A stretch of 32,695 nucleotides of DNA. It comes from Cylindrodendrum hubeiense. Taxonomy: Eukaryota; Ascomycota; Sordariomycetes; Hypocreales; Nectriaceae. This document shows positions 1-9,317 of the stretch, in pieces. The notes beneath the pieces are model-generated. The model made no database searches. It was not told where the DNA came from and saw only the letters and a list, made by a program, of their open reading frames with translations. Location of the stretch: NCBI GenBank assembly GCA_014621425.1, contig JAANBB010000441.1:1-32695 (forward strand), given 5' to 3'. A program made the translations under genes and the position numbers. Within the stretch, counting starts at the first letter, position 1. Each line of letters starts with the position of its first letter.

Positions 1-92
1 ATCTTCTTATAATGTTGCTATATTCCACTTAATAAATCATGCTTTCTATAAAGGATTATTATTCTTAGGGGCTGGTGCAGTTATACACGCTG
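1..92 (+). other. nad5: Fragment of mitochondrial nad5 (NADH dehydrogenase subunit 5) fused to nuclear sequence
   Basis: Read from base 2, this stretch encodes an uninterrupted 30-residue piece containing the pattern [12 protein letters not shown] followed by [13 protein letters not shown]. This is the conserved histidine/lysine transmembrane segment of NAD5, homologous to bacterial NuoL, a proton-pumping membrane subunit of respiratory complex I. Codons are strongly A/T-ending (tta, ata, aat), unlike the C/G-ending codons of the neighbouring nuclear genes, which fits mitochondrial origin. Reading is lost exactly at the N at 93, after which the frame and base composition change to the nuclear Ytp1-like gene. 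It is either an assembly or scaffolding chimera or a nuclear mitochondrial insertion (NUMT). The abrupt N makes an artefact more likely. No start or stop is present. Confidence 0.85.
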
Positions 93-93
93 N

Positions 94-1631
94 CGCAGGC
101 CCACGATCACGACGCTAGTAACATCCCAGAGGGGCAATCGGTCTCTCTCAAGCCATTGGTGAGTTCATGGAGGAACTGCGATGTGGTAAATTGGAAGCTG
201 ATGGTAAAACAGGACACGATACTATGGATTCACATCTTCATCCAGATGCTGGCCTACGGTGTCATTTTCCCAATTGGCATGGTCCTGGGTGTATGTTAAC
301 TTCATTACCCGGAGCATCCGGACGGCATTGCTAACTCTCCATAGATGACCAAAAATCGATGGCATGTCCCAACACAAGTTGCCGGCACAGTCCTCGCGAC
401 CGTGGGCTTGTTCCTAGGCCACGCTCACAAGGGCCGGGAATTTATTCCCAATAACGTCCACGGAAGATTCGCCCACATCCTCCAACTGTTGCTCGTCGCA
501 CAGGTGTTTATCGGCATCTACCTTGCGGGTCACTGGGAAAAAGGCATCAATGGCAAGATCAGAAAAATTGTTCGGCCATTCCACTCCATCATTGGAAAAC
601 TCATGCCAGTCCTGGCATGGACGCAGATGATCTTTGGTGGCATAACAGCCCTCGGCTTTTGCCAGGGAGACCACCTCGGCCAGTGCGCCGCTCATTTCAT
701 CATGGGTGGCGCCTTCGTTGGCTACGGAATTGTCTTTACCCTCATCCTCATGGTGGGCCAGCTCTGGATCCGAAACCTCGGTCGATCGCAGGAATTCTAT
801 GACAGCGCTTTCATTGCCGCCTGGGGTTGTGTCAACACATTTACCGAACACCGCTGGGGAACAGACTGGGTCAAGAATGATTGGCAACACACCACCATGG
901 GAATCATCTGGTGGGCTGCTGGATTGGTCGGTATCTGGCTCAGTAAAGACCGTGACGGAAACCCGAAGCGCAACTTCATTCCCGGCTTCGTCATCTTGAT
1001 GACTGGCTGGGCCATGTCCGCACATCCACAGGATATGATGGTCAGTGCTGCTACACACACCATGTTCGGCTACACTCTCATGGGTGTTGGATTTACTCGA
1101 ATTATCGAGATTGCTTTTGTGCTCAAGGATGCGCATTCTATCGCTGAGGACGGACGCCAGATCAACAGCTTCCAGTATATTCCTGTTTTCGTAAGTCACA
1201 TGCCTCAATTTAAAAGTACATGTCCGTACTGACACAGATAGCTGTTATACGCCGCTGGTTTCTTGTTTATGGGTGCTACTGAGGAGCAGATGCACCTTGT
1301 AGACAGTTCCCGCATGGACCATGTCTCCTACATTCTAATCCTCTTCTCCGTGGCCTCCCTCGTGTTCCTTTTCGTCAACATGCTCATCCATCTCTGGGAC
1401 CGTCTCGCAAATCCGGATCCGAATGCGAAGGATTTTAACCACGGATACACCCATATCAACGGCCATGCCGTGGAGGATGGACAGGTTCAGGATGCTCAAG
1501 AATTTGAGCTGGACGGATTGGTGAGCGACGATGAAGATCATGATCATGATCATGGCCGGAGAATACCGGACAGGAGGAGCATGGATAGCGAAAGCCCGGA
1601 TACACCGAGCACATTGGGTAAGAACAACTAG
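94..1631 (+). CDS. Ytp1-like / DUF2427 multi-pass membrane protein, 5' truncated
   Basis: Proposed exons are <94-158, 213-290, 345-1190 and 1242-1631, giving about 458 residues in the window. Introns have donors GTGAGT, GTATGT and GTAAGT and branch-like sites (gctaac, tactgac). The first (159-212, 54 nt) has no in-frame stop, so retention would add 18 residues. Two family regions are visible: an N-terminal DUF2427 part (from LWIHIFIQMLAYGVIFP through HVPTQVAGTV and GHAHKG) and a C-terminal Ytp1 part (from FYDSAFIAAWGCVNTFTEHRWG onward). About eleven hydrophobic segments are seen, with repeated histidines that resemble cytochrome b561-type heme sites. The ends are His/Asp-rich (HDHD at the start, DEDHDHDHG in the tail), suggesting metal binding, which is inference. 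The biochemical role of Ytp1 proteins is unknown. The N-terminus, probably a signal peptide, is lost at the N/nad5 junction. Confidence 0.88.
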
Positions 1632-2116
1632 ACTCGAGTTCGTTGATGCACTTGTATGCAGCACGAGGGGATGGATTTTGGATACCGATTTGAAGAGCAA
1701 TCAAACTGCTCCGGAGATAGATGGCGTTTTGGCATGGGTTTGGATATTCACCGTGGGATTTTGGATATTCCTATAACACTACAACAGATGTTAAATATAA
1801 AATGAATCGTACCATTAAGGCAACAGGTCTGAAAAGCAATTGAATATGTCCTGCTGTGCCTGCAATCAACTTCAAAGTCGCACGCACCCTTGGTGATGAG
1901 CCTGGACCTTTTGTGTGGGTCTGCGCTACTGCAGTCCACAGTAGTTCGGGCGGCGGGGTTTAGCGCGGGTCCCTCACCGAGTGGTGACCGGAAAACGAAC
2001 TTTGCCCGCCGCAATTCTTCCCGCTGCAAACCCACGATCTTCGCACTTCGAACTTCCGACACTTCGCCGCCCCTTAAGCCGTCCCGCCCTTCCGCGCGAC
2101 TACAAGAATCGCCAAA
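1632..2116. other. Intergenic: 3' end of Ytp1-like gene and leader of Alb1-like gene
   Basis: No coding sequence is supported. The first part is AT-rich (1770-1850) and probably holds the Ytp1-like 3' UTR. From about 1900 it becomes C/T-rich, typical of a promoter or 5' UTR just before the Alb1-like start. Open frames here read into the Alb1 gene from upstream without family support. Confidence 0.5.
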
Positions 2117-2506
2117 ATGCCTTCCGACGGAAACCTCAACGGCATGTGCAAGAACCGCCTGGCTGCACGCCGGTCCAAGGGCAAGGCCGACCGCCGCAAG
2201 CGCGCCGCGATGCCCACGGACAAGGTCGCCAAGGCCGATACCACTCGCGGAGCCCGGCCGGCATGAGGGCCACCAGCGGACCCTCAGCGAAGTTGAGCTC
2301 CAAGAAGATGAAGAAGTTGGAGAAGAAGATGGGATATGCGCTCAAGAGGAAGGCCGAGGCCGAGGGAGACGCCCAGTTGGACGGTAGGTTTTTTCCGAGG
2401 CGCACAATTGCGATTTTAGAGACTTCATGCTGATATTGTGTCTTTAGATGCGCCCGAAGAGGACGAAGAGAAGGTCAAGGAGGTTGTTATGGAGGAGATC
2501 CAGTGA
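2117..2506 (+). CDS. ALB1: Alb1-like 60S ribosome biogenesis factor, apparent 1-nt frameshift
   Basis: The start CCAAAATG at 2117 opens with MPSDGNLNG and a basic stretch (KNRLAARRSKGKADRRKR), resembling the MPS...N opening of yeast Alb1. This frame ends at a TGA at 2264, but the adjacent frame continues with KLSSKKMKKLEKKMGYALKRK, the hallmark basic helix of Alb1 (yeast: LSKKRAKKIERNLKYATQRK). One extra G near 2258-2263 would join the frames. An intron follows at 2384-2447 (donor GTAGGT, branch tgctgat, acceptor TTTAG), after which the protein ends in an acidic tail, DDAPEEDEEKVKEVVMEEIQ. The joined product would be about 108 residues, against 175 in yeast. Alb1 is a small nuclear shuttling factor acting with Arx1 on pre-60S particles. 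The frameshift could be a base-call error, a polymorphism or a broken gene; the intact downstream splicing and tail favour error. Confidence 0.65.
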
Positions 2507-2863
2507 GGGAGGTTGCTGGATGACATGGATATGCTGCAGAGATGGCACCGTATTTATATGGACTGTCAACGGATTTTTCGACGTCCACGGGCCTTGATGA
2601 CACCACGCGAGGTTGGTCAAGCTGCAAGCTGAAGGTCGGGATCAAGGACTGACGTACAAGAAGGCTATGCTTTGAAACGACACTTGCTTTACGAAGACGC
2701 TACATGGGACGGGATACACCGGCATATCAAAAGGATAGACAAAATGAATTTTTAGTTTCTGCACCAAAGGTCTTGGCCTACTTCCATCGCATGTTCATCG
2801 GGAGGTTTAAGCACACCAGGGCATTCTATATCATACCCACAAACCCTCCTCCGCAACGGGCTC
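2507..2863. other. Intergenic region between convergent genes
   Basis: This lies between the Alb1-like gene (+) and the small minus-strand ORF, so it should carry both 3' UTRs. No additional ORF with coding character, RNA gene or repeat is seen. Confidence 0.45.
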
Positions 2864-3169
2864 TCACGCAGCCTCTGACACGTCCCGATCGCGCACTCCG
2901 TTCACCATCCTGCCATGCTCAGCCTCTCGAGTGGGAAGTGGCCTGGCTTGAGGCGACAGTGCGCCCGCCCGCTGGAATCGTACAGGGCTCAAGCGAGGAG
3001 GTGGGAAGTTGGCTTGGCCGGCGTGTCTGAAGTTGCTCCTCGAGGAAGGGCCTCTGGATGACCAGCTGTAGGTGCTATACGGTTCCGTCGTCGCTGTGTC
3101 CGTGTCGTCGTCGTAGCGGATGTCTGGGATGCGGTCCGACCAGGTGCAGCAGAAAATAGTGAAGAACAT
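2864..3169 (-). CDS. Small unknown protein, 101 residues, N-terminal FCC motif
   Basis: No family is recognised. I chose the internal ATG at 3169 because it sits in a good context (GTCACCATG). From there codons are strongly C/G-ending (TTC TTC, TGC TGC ACC, GAC CGC ATC, TAC GAC GAC GAC), whereas the longer frame up to 3337 lacks that bias. The protein starts MFFTIFCCTWSDRIPDIRYD, followed by a D/T-rich patch, then an Arg/Pro-rich basic half (RPLPTREAEH) ending GVRDRDVSEAA. The short hydrophobic N-terminus with paired cysteines could be a lipidation or membrane-association signal, which is inference. It is divergent from the acidic-protein gene at 4510, with about 1.3 kb between starts. It could be non-coding; codon usage is the main support. 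Confidence 0.55.
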   Translation of the reverse strand: MFFTIFCCTWSDRIPDIRYDDDTDTATTEPYSTYSWSSRGPSSRSNFRHAGQANFPPPRLSPVRFQRAGALSPQARPLPTREAEHGRMVNGVRDRDVSEAA

Positions 3170-4509
3170 GGTGACTAGAGGCGACTGATAAATGGCTTGA
3201 GGTTCCGTGTCTTGGGGAGAGAAGGCAGAGTTGAGGTCTGGTATGGGTGGGGCGAGGTATAAGTAAATATTCTGAAGCTGTCTGTGTTGCTCGAGATGGA
3301 TGAATTGGCTGGATGCTGCACCGTGAACATTGGACATCCAGTCATGAGTTCACGGTGATGTTATCAGGTGGAGAGCACGGGTACCATCATTCCATCAGCG
3401 GACTGGGACAAAACGGGCGATTCACATAGCCCCATTTCTGTGCTTGTCGTTGTTCTTCGCAAGCAAAATATGGTGAGTGGGATGGTGATACTCTGTCGTG
3501 GAGGGGAGGGGAGACACGAAGGGACGGTTCAGGCAAATAGTGACAGAGTGATTTAGGGGTCTGCCTTGTGGGACAATATCTCCGTCCCGTTCAACTGCAG
3601 GGTGTGCTTGATGTCGATATTCACATACGCTTTTTTATCAACTCAGTTCCTATGTCGTGGCGACTTGTCTAATGTTGGTCAGATGGGGGGTCATCTTGAG
3701 GGTCAGGAGATGAATTTGCCTATTTTATATTATCCAACCGCGGGCTACAGATGCTTCAGTGCCTGAAAAGGGCATAGCTAGTAACTGGCTGGATTGTTTA
3801 GGAGTGTGAGGCAGAAGACTGAATTGATACCCTCACGGCATTGTGCCAGAATGTGGCGCTGACAAGATGCACTAAGACAGAGTCGATTATTGTTCTCATT
3901 ACGATAATCAGGAAAGCAGACGATAATCTACCAATTAGTTAATATTGAATTAAGAGGCAGGTGCCATTGCCAGTCCTGGACAGCTGGCAGAGAAAGGTGG
4001 AAGTGGAGCGGACGAATAACAATGAGAATGGTCTTGACAGTGACGGAGACACGGAGCTCGGTGCGCTTAAGCCCGATAGGGAATGTGGAAAATAGAAGAC
4101 AATGGGTGCATAAGTTCCATTGATGCTTTTTGGTGGCTGCTTCAATAGGTGCATTCACGTCGGCCATGAATCACTCCTGGTGGTATTCAACCTGACATGC
4201 AAATGCTGCAGAGCAGCACATTCTACTCACGGCATCAGTCTTTCAAGTATTTATCCACATTGATACCTTCTCTCTTTACTTCATCCTCCTTTCACATCAT
4301 CATTATCGTCCACTGCCTCCTCAAGTACCAAGAGTCCATCTCTTGGCTTGACTCCTTCCGTCTTCCACCTCCCAGTCCTGGCGGCCACTTGTCACCAGCT
4401 TTTTCCCCAATCGCATACTTGCGGCGCGTCCTACCACCACTCTTTCACACGTTTTACTCTCACCATTCCATTCCATTCCTCCATCGAAATCGTCATTTCT
4501 GTCCTCACG
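3170..4509. promoter_or_regulatory. Divergent intergenic region; C/T-rich leader before 4510
   Basis: About 1.3 kb separates the start of the small minus-strand gene (3169) from the plus-strand gene at 4510, so it probably holds both promoters. From about 4260 to 4509 the plus strand is strongly C/T-rich (for example ctccttccgtcttccacctc), typical of filamentous fungal core promoters and 5' UTRs. Open frames inside it show no coding bias. A frame runs in phase from 4348 into the gene but its composition is that of the C/T leader. Confidence 0.45.
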
Positions 4510-5829
4510 ATGAACGCCACCAAGCGATGCGCCCAGGAGATCTCCTCCGCCGACGATGCCAACCCCATTGACGAGGTCACCCCTCCTCTCCGCAAGGCAC
4601 CTCGGCGCTATGGATCCCCTTCTTCTCAATCGACTAGTAAGTTTCTGTCTGCACAACCTTCAGTAGATCTCCCGTCTCTAACGAAGCTAGTGCGAGATGG
4701 CAACAACAGTCCTCGAGAGCAATCCTTTGCAGAGTTCCTTGCCAACACGGTACCAGTCGCCCTTATCGATCCCGAAGTCTTGGAGTTCCTTGTCTACCAA
4801 TCCAACGTCCGCCTCAACCTGGCTAAGCGAGAAGGCATTAGCATCACCGAGATTTCCATTGGTGACGATTGCTTACCCGTCTGGCCCGGTTTCACTTGGG
4901 ACCCTGCTGTCGAATCACTCCATTCCGCCATCCAGCATCGTCTGGCGGATCTCGAAATAGCCCAGGGCCTTGGAAACCTTGTTCGAAACGATGTCATCTA
5001 CAAAGGGAATCGCAAACTCAATGAGGCTCGTCAGTCAGGTGTTCAGTTAGAAGGCATCGTCATTGGCAATGGTCTTCTGCCTGTCTGGGGAGACGATACA
5101 GTCCAGCACCAAGGTTCTGAGCATGGAGGAAGCGAAGTGGACGAACTTTCACACATCACCAACAACCTCTGCCTAAGCACTTCGTCTACATGTGTCGAAA
5201 GCGCCTCAGACGCCACAATGGCCACGCTGGTTGACTCTGAAGCAAGTCGCAGCCCCGTTGTCCTCACATCACCTGGCAGCTTCGACTCCGACAGCTCCGA
5301 TTCCGACTCCGACTCTGGCTTTGACTCCGACGCAGAGAACATTCCACCCCGCCAAGAAGACAACGGTATTTTCGCCATCCCCCTCAACAACCACGTTCAT
5401 GACCAAGTCTACTACTCCGAAGACGACGACGCCCTCAACGTTGTCCACGACGTCGAAGTCATCGGTAGCCCCCGAGGCCGCTCTATCGTCGATCTTGAGG
5501 TCTTCGTCGCGGATGATGACGATGAGGTCTACGACTTGCCAGAGATGGAACTTGTGATTGACCGAGAGGGTTTCGAGTACTGGCACAACACGGATGAGGC
5601 TATCGACATCGAGGTTCCTGGCACCGAGTTGCGCTGCACTGGAGAGATCATCTCAATCGAGGAGGTAGACGACGAAGAGGCTGCCCGGGTCATTGCTGCA
5701 AATGCAAAGGCTAACATCTTCTTTAACCCGATCCCGATCATTGAGGAGCCAGATGAGACAGACGACCTTGTTTCTTCGCCCCTTCGAGACCACGCTTGCC
5801 TGTCGCGCACTGCTTCTGTGACGCGCTAG
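4510..5829 (+). CDS. Acidic protein of unknown function with an internal duplication
   Basis: The start is taken at MNATKRCAQE (CTCACGATG at 4510), after a pyrimidine-rich leader. A probable intron at 4637-4690 has donor GTAAGT, branch tctaacg and acceptor GCTAG. It is 54 nt with no in-frame stop, so both forms are open: 421 residues spliced, 439 retained. No known family is recognised. Two copies of a roughly 30-residue motif occur at residues about 79-109 and 148-176 (spliced numbering), sharing LN-A----G-------IG---LPVW. The second half is acidic, with SDS repeats (FDSDSSDSDSDSGFDSD), DDDDEVYDLPEME and several EEVDDEE-type runs. No signal peptide or membrane segment is seen. Acidic serine-rich tracts suggest a phosphorylated or histone/nucleic-acid-associated partner, but that is speculation. 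Confidence 0.8.
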   Translation: MNATKRCAQEISSADDANPIDEVTPPLRKAPRRYGSPSSQSTSKFLSAQPSVDLPSLTKLVRDGNNSPREQSFAEFLANTVPVALIDPEVLEFLVYQSNVRLNLAKREGISITEISIGDDCLPVWPGFTWDPAVESLHSAIQHRLADLEIAQGLGNLVRNDVIYKGNRKLNEARQSGVQLEGIVIGNGLLPVWGDDTVQHQGSEHGGSEVDELSHITNNLCLSTSSTCVESASDATMATLVDSEASRSPVVLTSPGSFDSDSSDSDSDSGFDSDAENIPPRQEDNGIFAIPLNNHVHDQVYYSEDDDALNVVHDVEVIGSPRGRSIVDLEVFVADDDDEVYDLPEMELVIDREGFEYWHNTDEAIDIEVPGTELRCTGEIISIEEVDDEEAARVIAANAKANIFFNPIPIIEEPDETDDLVSSPLRDHACLSRTASVTR

Positions 5830-6445
5830 TGAGAGGGCGATAAGTATTTACTCATAGGGATCATCAAGGGAATGGGAGACAACTTATCGGGTGAATCGCA
5901 CTGCCGTCTTCATTGTCCAAGATGCTTTCCCTCATTGACTCGCCCTTGGGGGATTTGGACGGCCAGGAAACCCCATCATTATTTACCTGTTCAACGGGTC
6001 AAGGGTAGTCTCTACGTATTAGTTGCTTCATTGTTAGCTGGTCATACGACGGACGGTATATCGCATTTGGGATTCGATTGTTTTTGCGATTCTGGGAAAC
6101 GGTCTGCGAGGTACATGGATCTTCGCTTGCTTTCGAAACGGACAGGATCCTTGGGGACACGGGATTTGATGCATTCACACATCAGACAGAGCTGGCAAAT
6201 GTCGCCAAGAGTGACCAATGAGATAGTCTGGGGACCTTTATGCGTGTCAATTTTACTCTATTTTCTGACAACCATTCCCGGTTATTTTCTCGATAAGCTC
6301 TTCCAACTTGGCTTGATCGCCAGGTGATAGTCTTGCGACACGCTCTTCTGATGTTGACAGCTGCATCTTTCCCTCCACACTAATTTCACAGGCCTCCCAA
6401 TATCCTCGTCTCTCAACTCAAGGTTTCCTTCGTACAGCAGTGTGA
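5830..6445. other. Convergent intergenic region (two 3' UTRs)
   Basis: This lies between the plus-strand acidic-protein gene and the minus-strand zinc-finger gene. A 151-codon plus-strand frame (5872-6327) has no codon bias and no recognisable domain; I read it as 3' UTR. Confidence 0.45.
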
Positions 6446-7711
6446 TCAATCAAGGGACATGTCACCAATTCTTTCCAACACAGGGCGCAATCTCTCGAAT
6501 TCATTTTCCAGTCGCTTCAGTCGTTCCTCCAATTCCGCATTTCGTCTTTCTAGCTCCTCTTCACGCTGCGTGGTCGAGGTACGCGCCGTACTTCCCTGGT
6601 TTAGCGTCAACTTCCGTGGAGTCTTTTGAGGCACAGCGCGGCCGCGCCCAGTCGACGGGCTGTTTGGACTAGTCGGGCTTGGCATTGTCGTGAGGTCGAT
6701 TGGAGAAAGGAATGAGGTCGTAAAATTCTCTGTGGGCGTCCCGAATGGGCTCGTGGGCGTAGGTTCGGCGCTCGCTCCGGCTGCCGTCATATGTGGTGTT
6801 GAGTTCGAGTGCATCTTGAACCCGACCTCGGACAAGAAATGACGACCGTACTTTGGACACCCCATCTGCATGCACCGCAGGTTAGTTTCGTTCCCAATAC
6901 TCTCCCTAGACGTCCTGCCTAGAGTTTCTGTCAAGCCGTCCCCCGCTGTCAGATGCTCAGGCTTCTTCAAGTGGTTGAAGTACCCCCTTGTGGAAAGGAA
7001 CGTCTGCTCGTACTGTGGGCAACCCACAGAATTACAGCGGAGATTTCGGATGGCTTCCTGTTCTGCGTCGAGGAGTACGCCAAAAGAGAGACGCTCTCGG
7101 AGGGCCTGGCCGATAGCCACGGCGGAAATGTGGGACGCAGCTTTGGCGTGCCGCGCCCACTCTGACTTGCAATGATAGTCTGTTCCGAGGAATTTACAGC
7201 ACGGCTCTTTGCACATGTATTCACCAGGCTGAGCCTTCTTTGCTGGTGACTTGGTAGTGCTCTTGGTGATCATGATGATCTCAGAGCTGTCATCTTCGTC
7301 AACAATGATACAGTCCTGCGTGTCCTCCCTGTCTTCTCTGGGCACTTCATGCTGGTGGGGTGTCGAAGCCACTGCATGCCTCAAATACATCGCTCTGGAG
7401 GCGAACTCGGTCTGGAAACTGTCGCACTCTGTCTCTTGGCACACCCACTCCGTCTTGTGTCGGCTGGCCCGAGCATGGCGCTTCAAGGCTGTAGCTGCAG
7501 CAAATTTGGCGTCGCATTCTGCACACTGATACGGTCCTGTGTGCCAGTCTAGCTCGTGCTGAATGCATTTCTCCGCGAATGCAAATACGAACCCGTCGCA
7601 GCCCTCGTGAGGGCAGGAGAATGTCAAATCTTCACAGGGGTTCGGCGAAGTGAGGATCAAGTACCCCGGAGGTACGATCATGGGCTGACCATCATCTTCT
7701 GGAAGAACCAT
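6446..7711 (-). CDS. C2H2 zinc-finger protein with C-terminal coiled coil
   Basis: This is an intronless 421-residue protein. About six C2H2-type modules can be counted: CPHEGC...HELDWH, CAECDAKF...HARASRH (canonical C-x2-C-x12-H-x5-H), CQETEC...HAVASTPH, CKEPCC...HAKAASH, CNSVGC...HLKKPEH and CMQMGC...HSNSTPH. Four of the others share a C-x4-C spacing with His pairs five or six residues apart, a divergent finger type. After the fingers come a Ser/Thr/Pro-rich linker (PTSPFGTPTEN, PSPTSPNSPSTG), a basic patch (TPRKLTL) and an E/R/L heptad region, EEELERRNAELEERLKRLEN, predicted to be a dimerising coiled coil. It is probably a nuclear DNA-binding or chromatin protein; its target is unknown. 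The ATG at 7711 is the first Met after an in-frame stop upstream. Confidence 0.85.
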   Translation of the reverse strand: MVLPEDDGQPMIVPPGYLILTSPNPCEDLTFSCPHEGCDGFVFAFAEKCIQHELDWHTGPYQCAECDAKFAAATALKRHARASRHKTEWVCQETECDSFQTEFASRAMYLRHAVASTPHQHEVPREDREDTQDCIIVDEDDSSEIIMITKSTTKSPAKKAQPGEYMCKEPCCKFLGTDYHCKSEWARHAKAASHISAVAIGQALRERLSFGVLLDAEQEAIRNLRCNSVGCPQYEQTFLSTRGYFNHLKKPEHLTAGDGLTETLGRTSRESIGNETNLRCMQMGCPKYGRHFLSEVGFKMHSNSTPHMTAAGASAEPTPTSPFGTPTENFTTSFLSPIDLTTMPSPTSPNSPSTGRGRAVPQKTPRKLTLNQGSTARTSTTQREEELERRNAELEERLKRLENEFERLRPVLERIGDMSLD

Positions 7712-8558
7712 CTTGGCTCGAAAGGAAAGGGCTCGAATTCCGCTGTTGGGTTGATGGAGTTATTGAGGCGCATGTCATTAATTCTGTATCCACCGTCAGC
7801 AGAGAGCCATGAATGAGGGCTCTTGTTTCTTTCGGGGATCCTCACGTCTACCGCATCGGGGCTCTTTCCCTGTCGCTATGTCGAACAAATCCAAAACAAA
7901 CAGAGTCAATCAATCAGGAGTGTGCGAGTCAACGAGTGAATGATTTCGCCGCTACCTCTCGAGGCTGGGTTTGTGAGGGAGAGTCTCCAAGACGAGGAAT
8001 CTGGGGGAAATAAAAGGAAGGCTGCTTGATGAAGATGAGGAAATGAAGCCTCATGGCCGAATAGAGAGAGACTGCTGTGTCCATGTAATGTTTTGGCCTT
8101 GTCGTGTGTCGTGCGTTGTGTGGGTTTGGGTTGCCGCCTGGCTGCCAGCTGCCAAACAAAGTCGTGTGACGGTGGGCCTTTGGTGACTGACAGTGATTCA
8201 GCAGTTTGCAGCACCAGTCTCATGTTTACATATTGCACTCTTGAATGAACAGCATCTACTATTGCAACAGATTTCGTTTCGTTGCCGCGGAATAAGCAAC
8301 CGGACTGTTGGTGCATGGTGGTTGTTTGCACAGTTCGCATTGCATGGTTGAAACGGATTAGCTGGTGCTCGATGAGAAAGATGAGCGTATAAAACTATAG
8401 GACATAATCATTTAACTTGAAGACGAGAGATTGAGGGTTCTGTAACCAAGGTCCAGGGGAGTGAATGCAGGGAGTGAAGACAGGGGAGCAGCGCACAGCG
8501 GTAGTTTTCCTGCATAGTATGGAATAACGAGCCAAGATCTCAGCAATAAGCCACCATA
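7712..8558. promoter_or_regulatory. Upstream region of the zinc-finger gene
   Basis: The minus strand is C/T-rich around 7950-8100, fitting a promoter or 5' UTR of the zinc-finger gene. Frames here (for example minus 7906-8340) have no domain or codon bias. No other feature is seen before the first tRNA-Glu. Confidence 0.4.
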
Positions 8559-8650
8559 TCCGGTATGGTGTAATGGCTAACATTTCGCGCTCTCATTACT
8601 GAGAGATCATCTGATCCGCGGAGCTCAGGGTTCGATTCCCTGTACCGGAG
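8559..8650 (+). tRNA. tRNA-Glu(CTC), copy 1, with 20-nt intron
   Basis: The acceptor stem TCCGGTA pairs with TACCGGA, with discriminator G. The B-box/T-arm GGTTCGATTCC and A-box region TGGTGTAATGGCTA are present. The anticodon stem is TCGCG/CGCGG and the anticodon is CTC at 8592-8594. The intron is 8596-8615, immediately after position 37; its GAGAG can pair with the CTCTC of the anticodon loop, as in typical eukaryotic tRNA introns. The mature length is 72 nt. A T5 terminator lies at 8655-8659 (CTTTTTG). Confidence 0.96.
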
Positions 8651-9317
8651 TTATCTTTTTGCATTTTTTGTGCACTCCCAGAATGCATCCTCGTGGTGAT
8701 GAAGGAGGAGGGTCAGTCAGTCATTCGTTGTTGCAGCAAACTGGGTATTTACCGATTTGTTTATCTCGGCGACTTTTTTGTAAATTCCGGGCTAGGAGGA
8801 AGGAAGGATTGGTACATATGGGGTGAATTGGATACTTACCACCAGAGCTGGCTGACACCATACAAGGTTGTGTAAGGTTGGTAATACACACAGAAACGCA
8901 GCAACTGCGGCGGCAAAGCGTGTAGGCCTGCAAGTTCTCAAATATGAAAACAACCTTCTTCGTGTCTATTTGTTCCTTTCCTGGCTGATCTGAGATGCGT
9001 CGCCTCATTCATTCCCAGGCTGCACTTGCTGATTGGGCGCTGGACGGCTGAACTAACAAAGTGTCCAGACTGTGGTCAAATCGCAGCCAAGCACCACTGA
9101 TTTTGGCAGCAAATATCCCTGGGCAATTTTAGAGTTTCCCTGGTAAAGCCGCAGCCGACGGTTCATTCCATGTCAATTTAGTCATTGTCAGTCAACCTGA
9201 AGACTTTGCACAATCACCCCACCCACACACACTACACACACCCACAAAATTCGGTCCCACATCATCGCGCTATTTCTTAGCCAGCGATAACGAGTCGCTC
9301 AACAACAACCACCATCA
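8651..9317. other. Spacer between tRNA-Glu copies 1 and 2
   Basis: No gene is supported. It includes a C/A-rich simple-sequence stretch around 9216-9248 (ccacccacacacac type). The last roughly 50 bases before copy 2 resemble the flanks of copies 4 and 5. Confidence 0.5.

Noticed and set aside
414..1235. 273-codon minus-strand ORF
   Set aside because: Antisense shadow of the Ytp1-like exon; the plus strand has clear family motifs and splice sites.
5872..6327. 151-codon plus-strand ORF
   Set aside because: No codon bias or domain; lies where two 3' UTRs are expected.
7906..8340. 144-codon minus-strand ORF
   Set aside because: Compositional open frame in the leader region of the zinc-finger gene, no domain.
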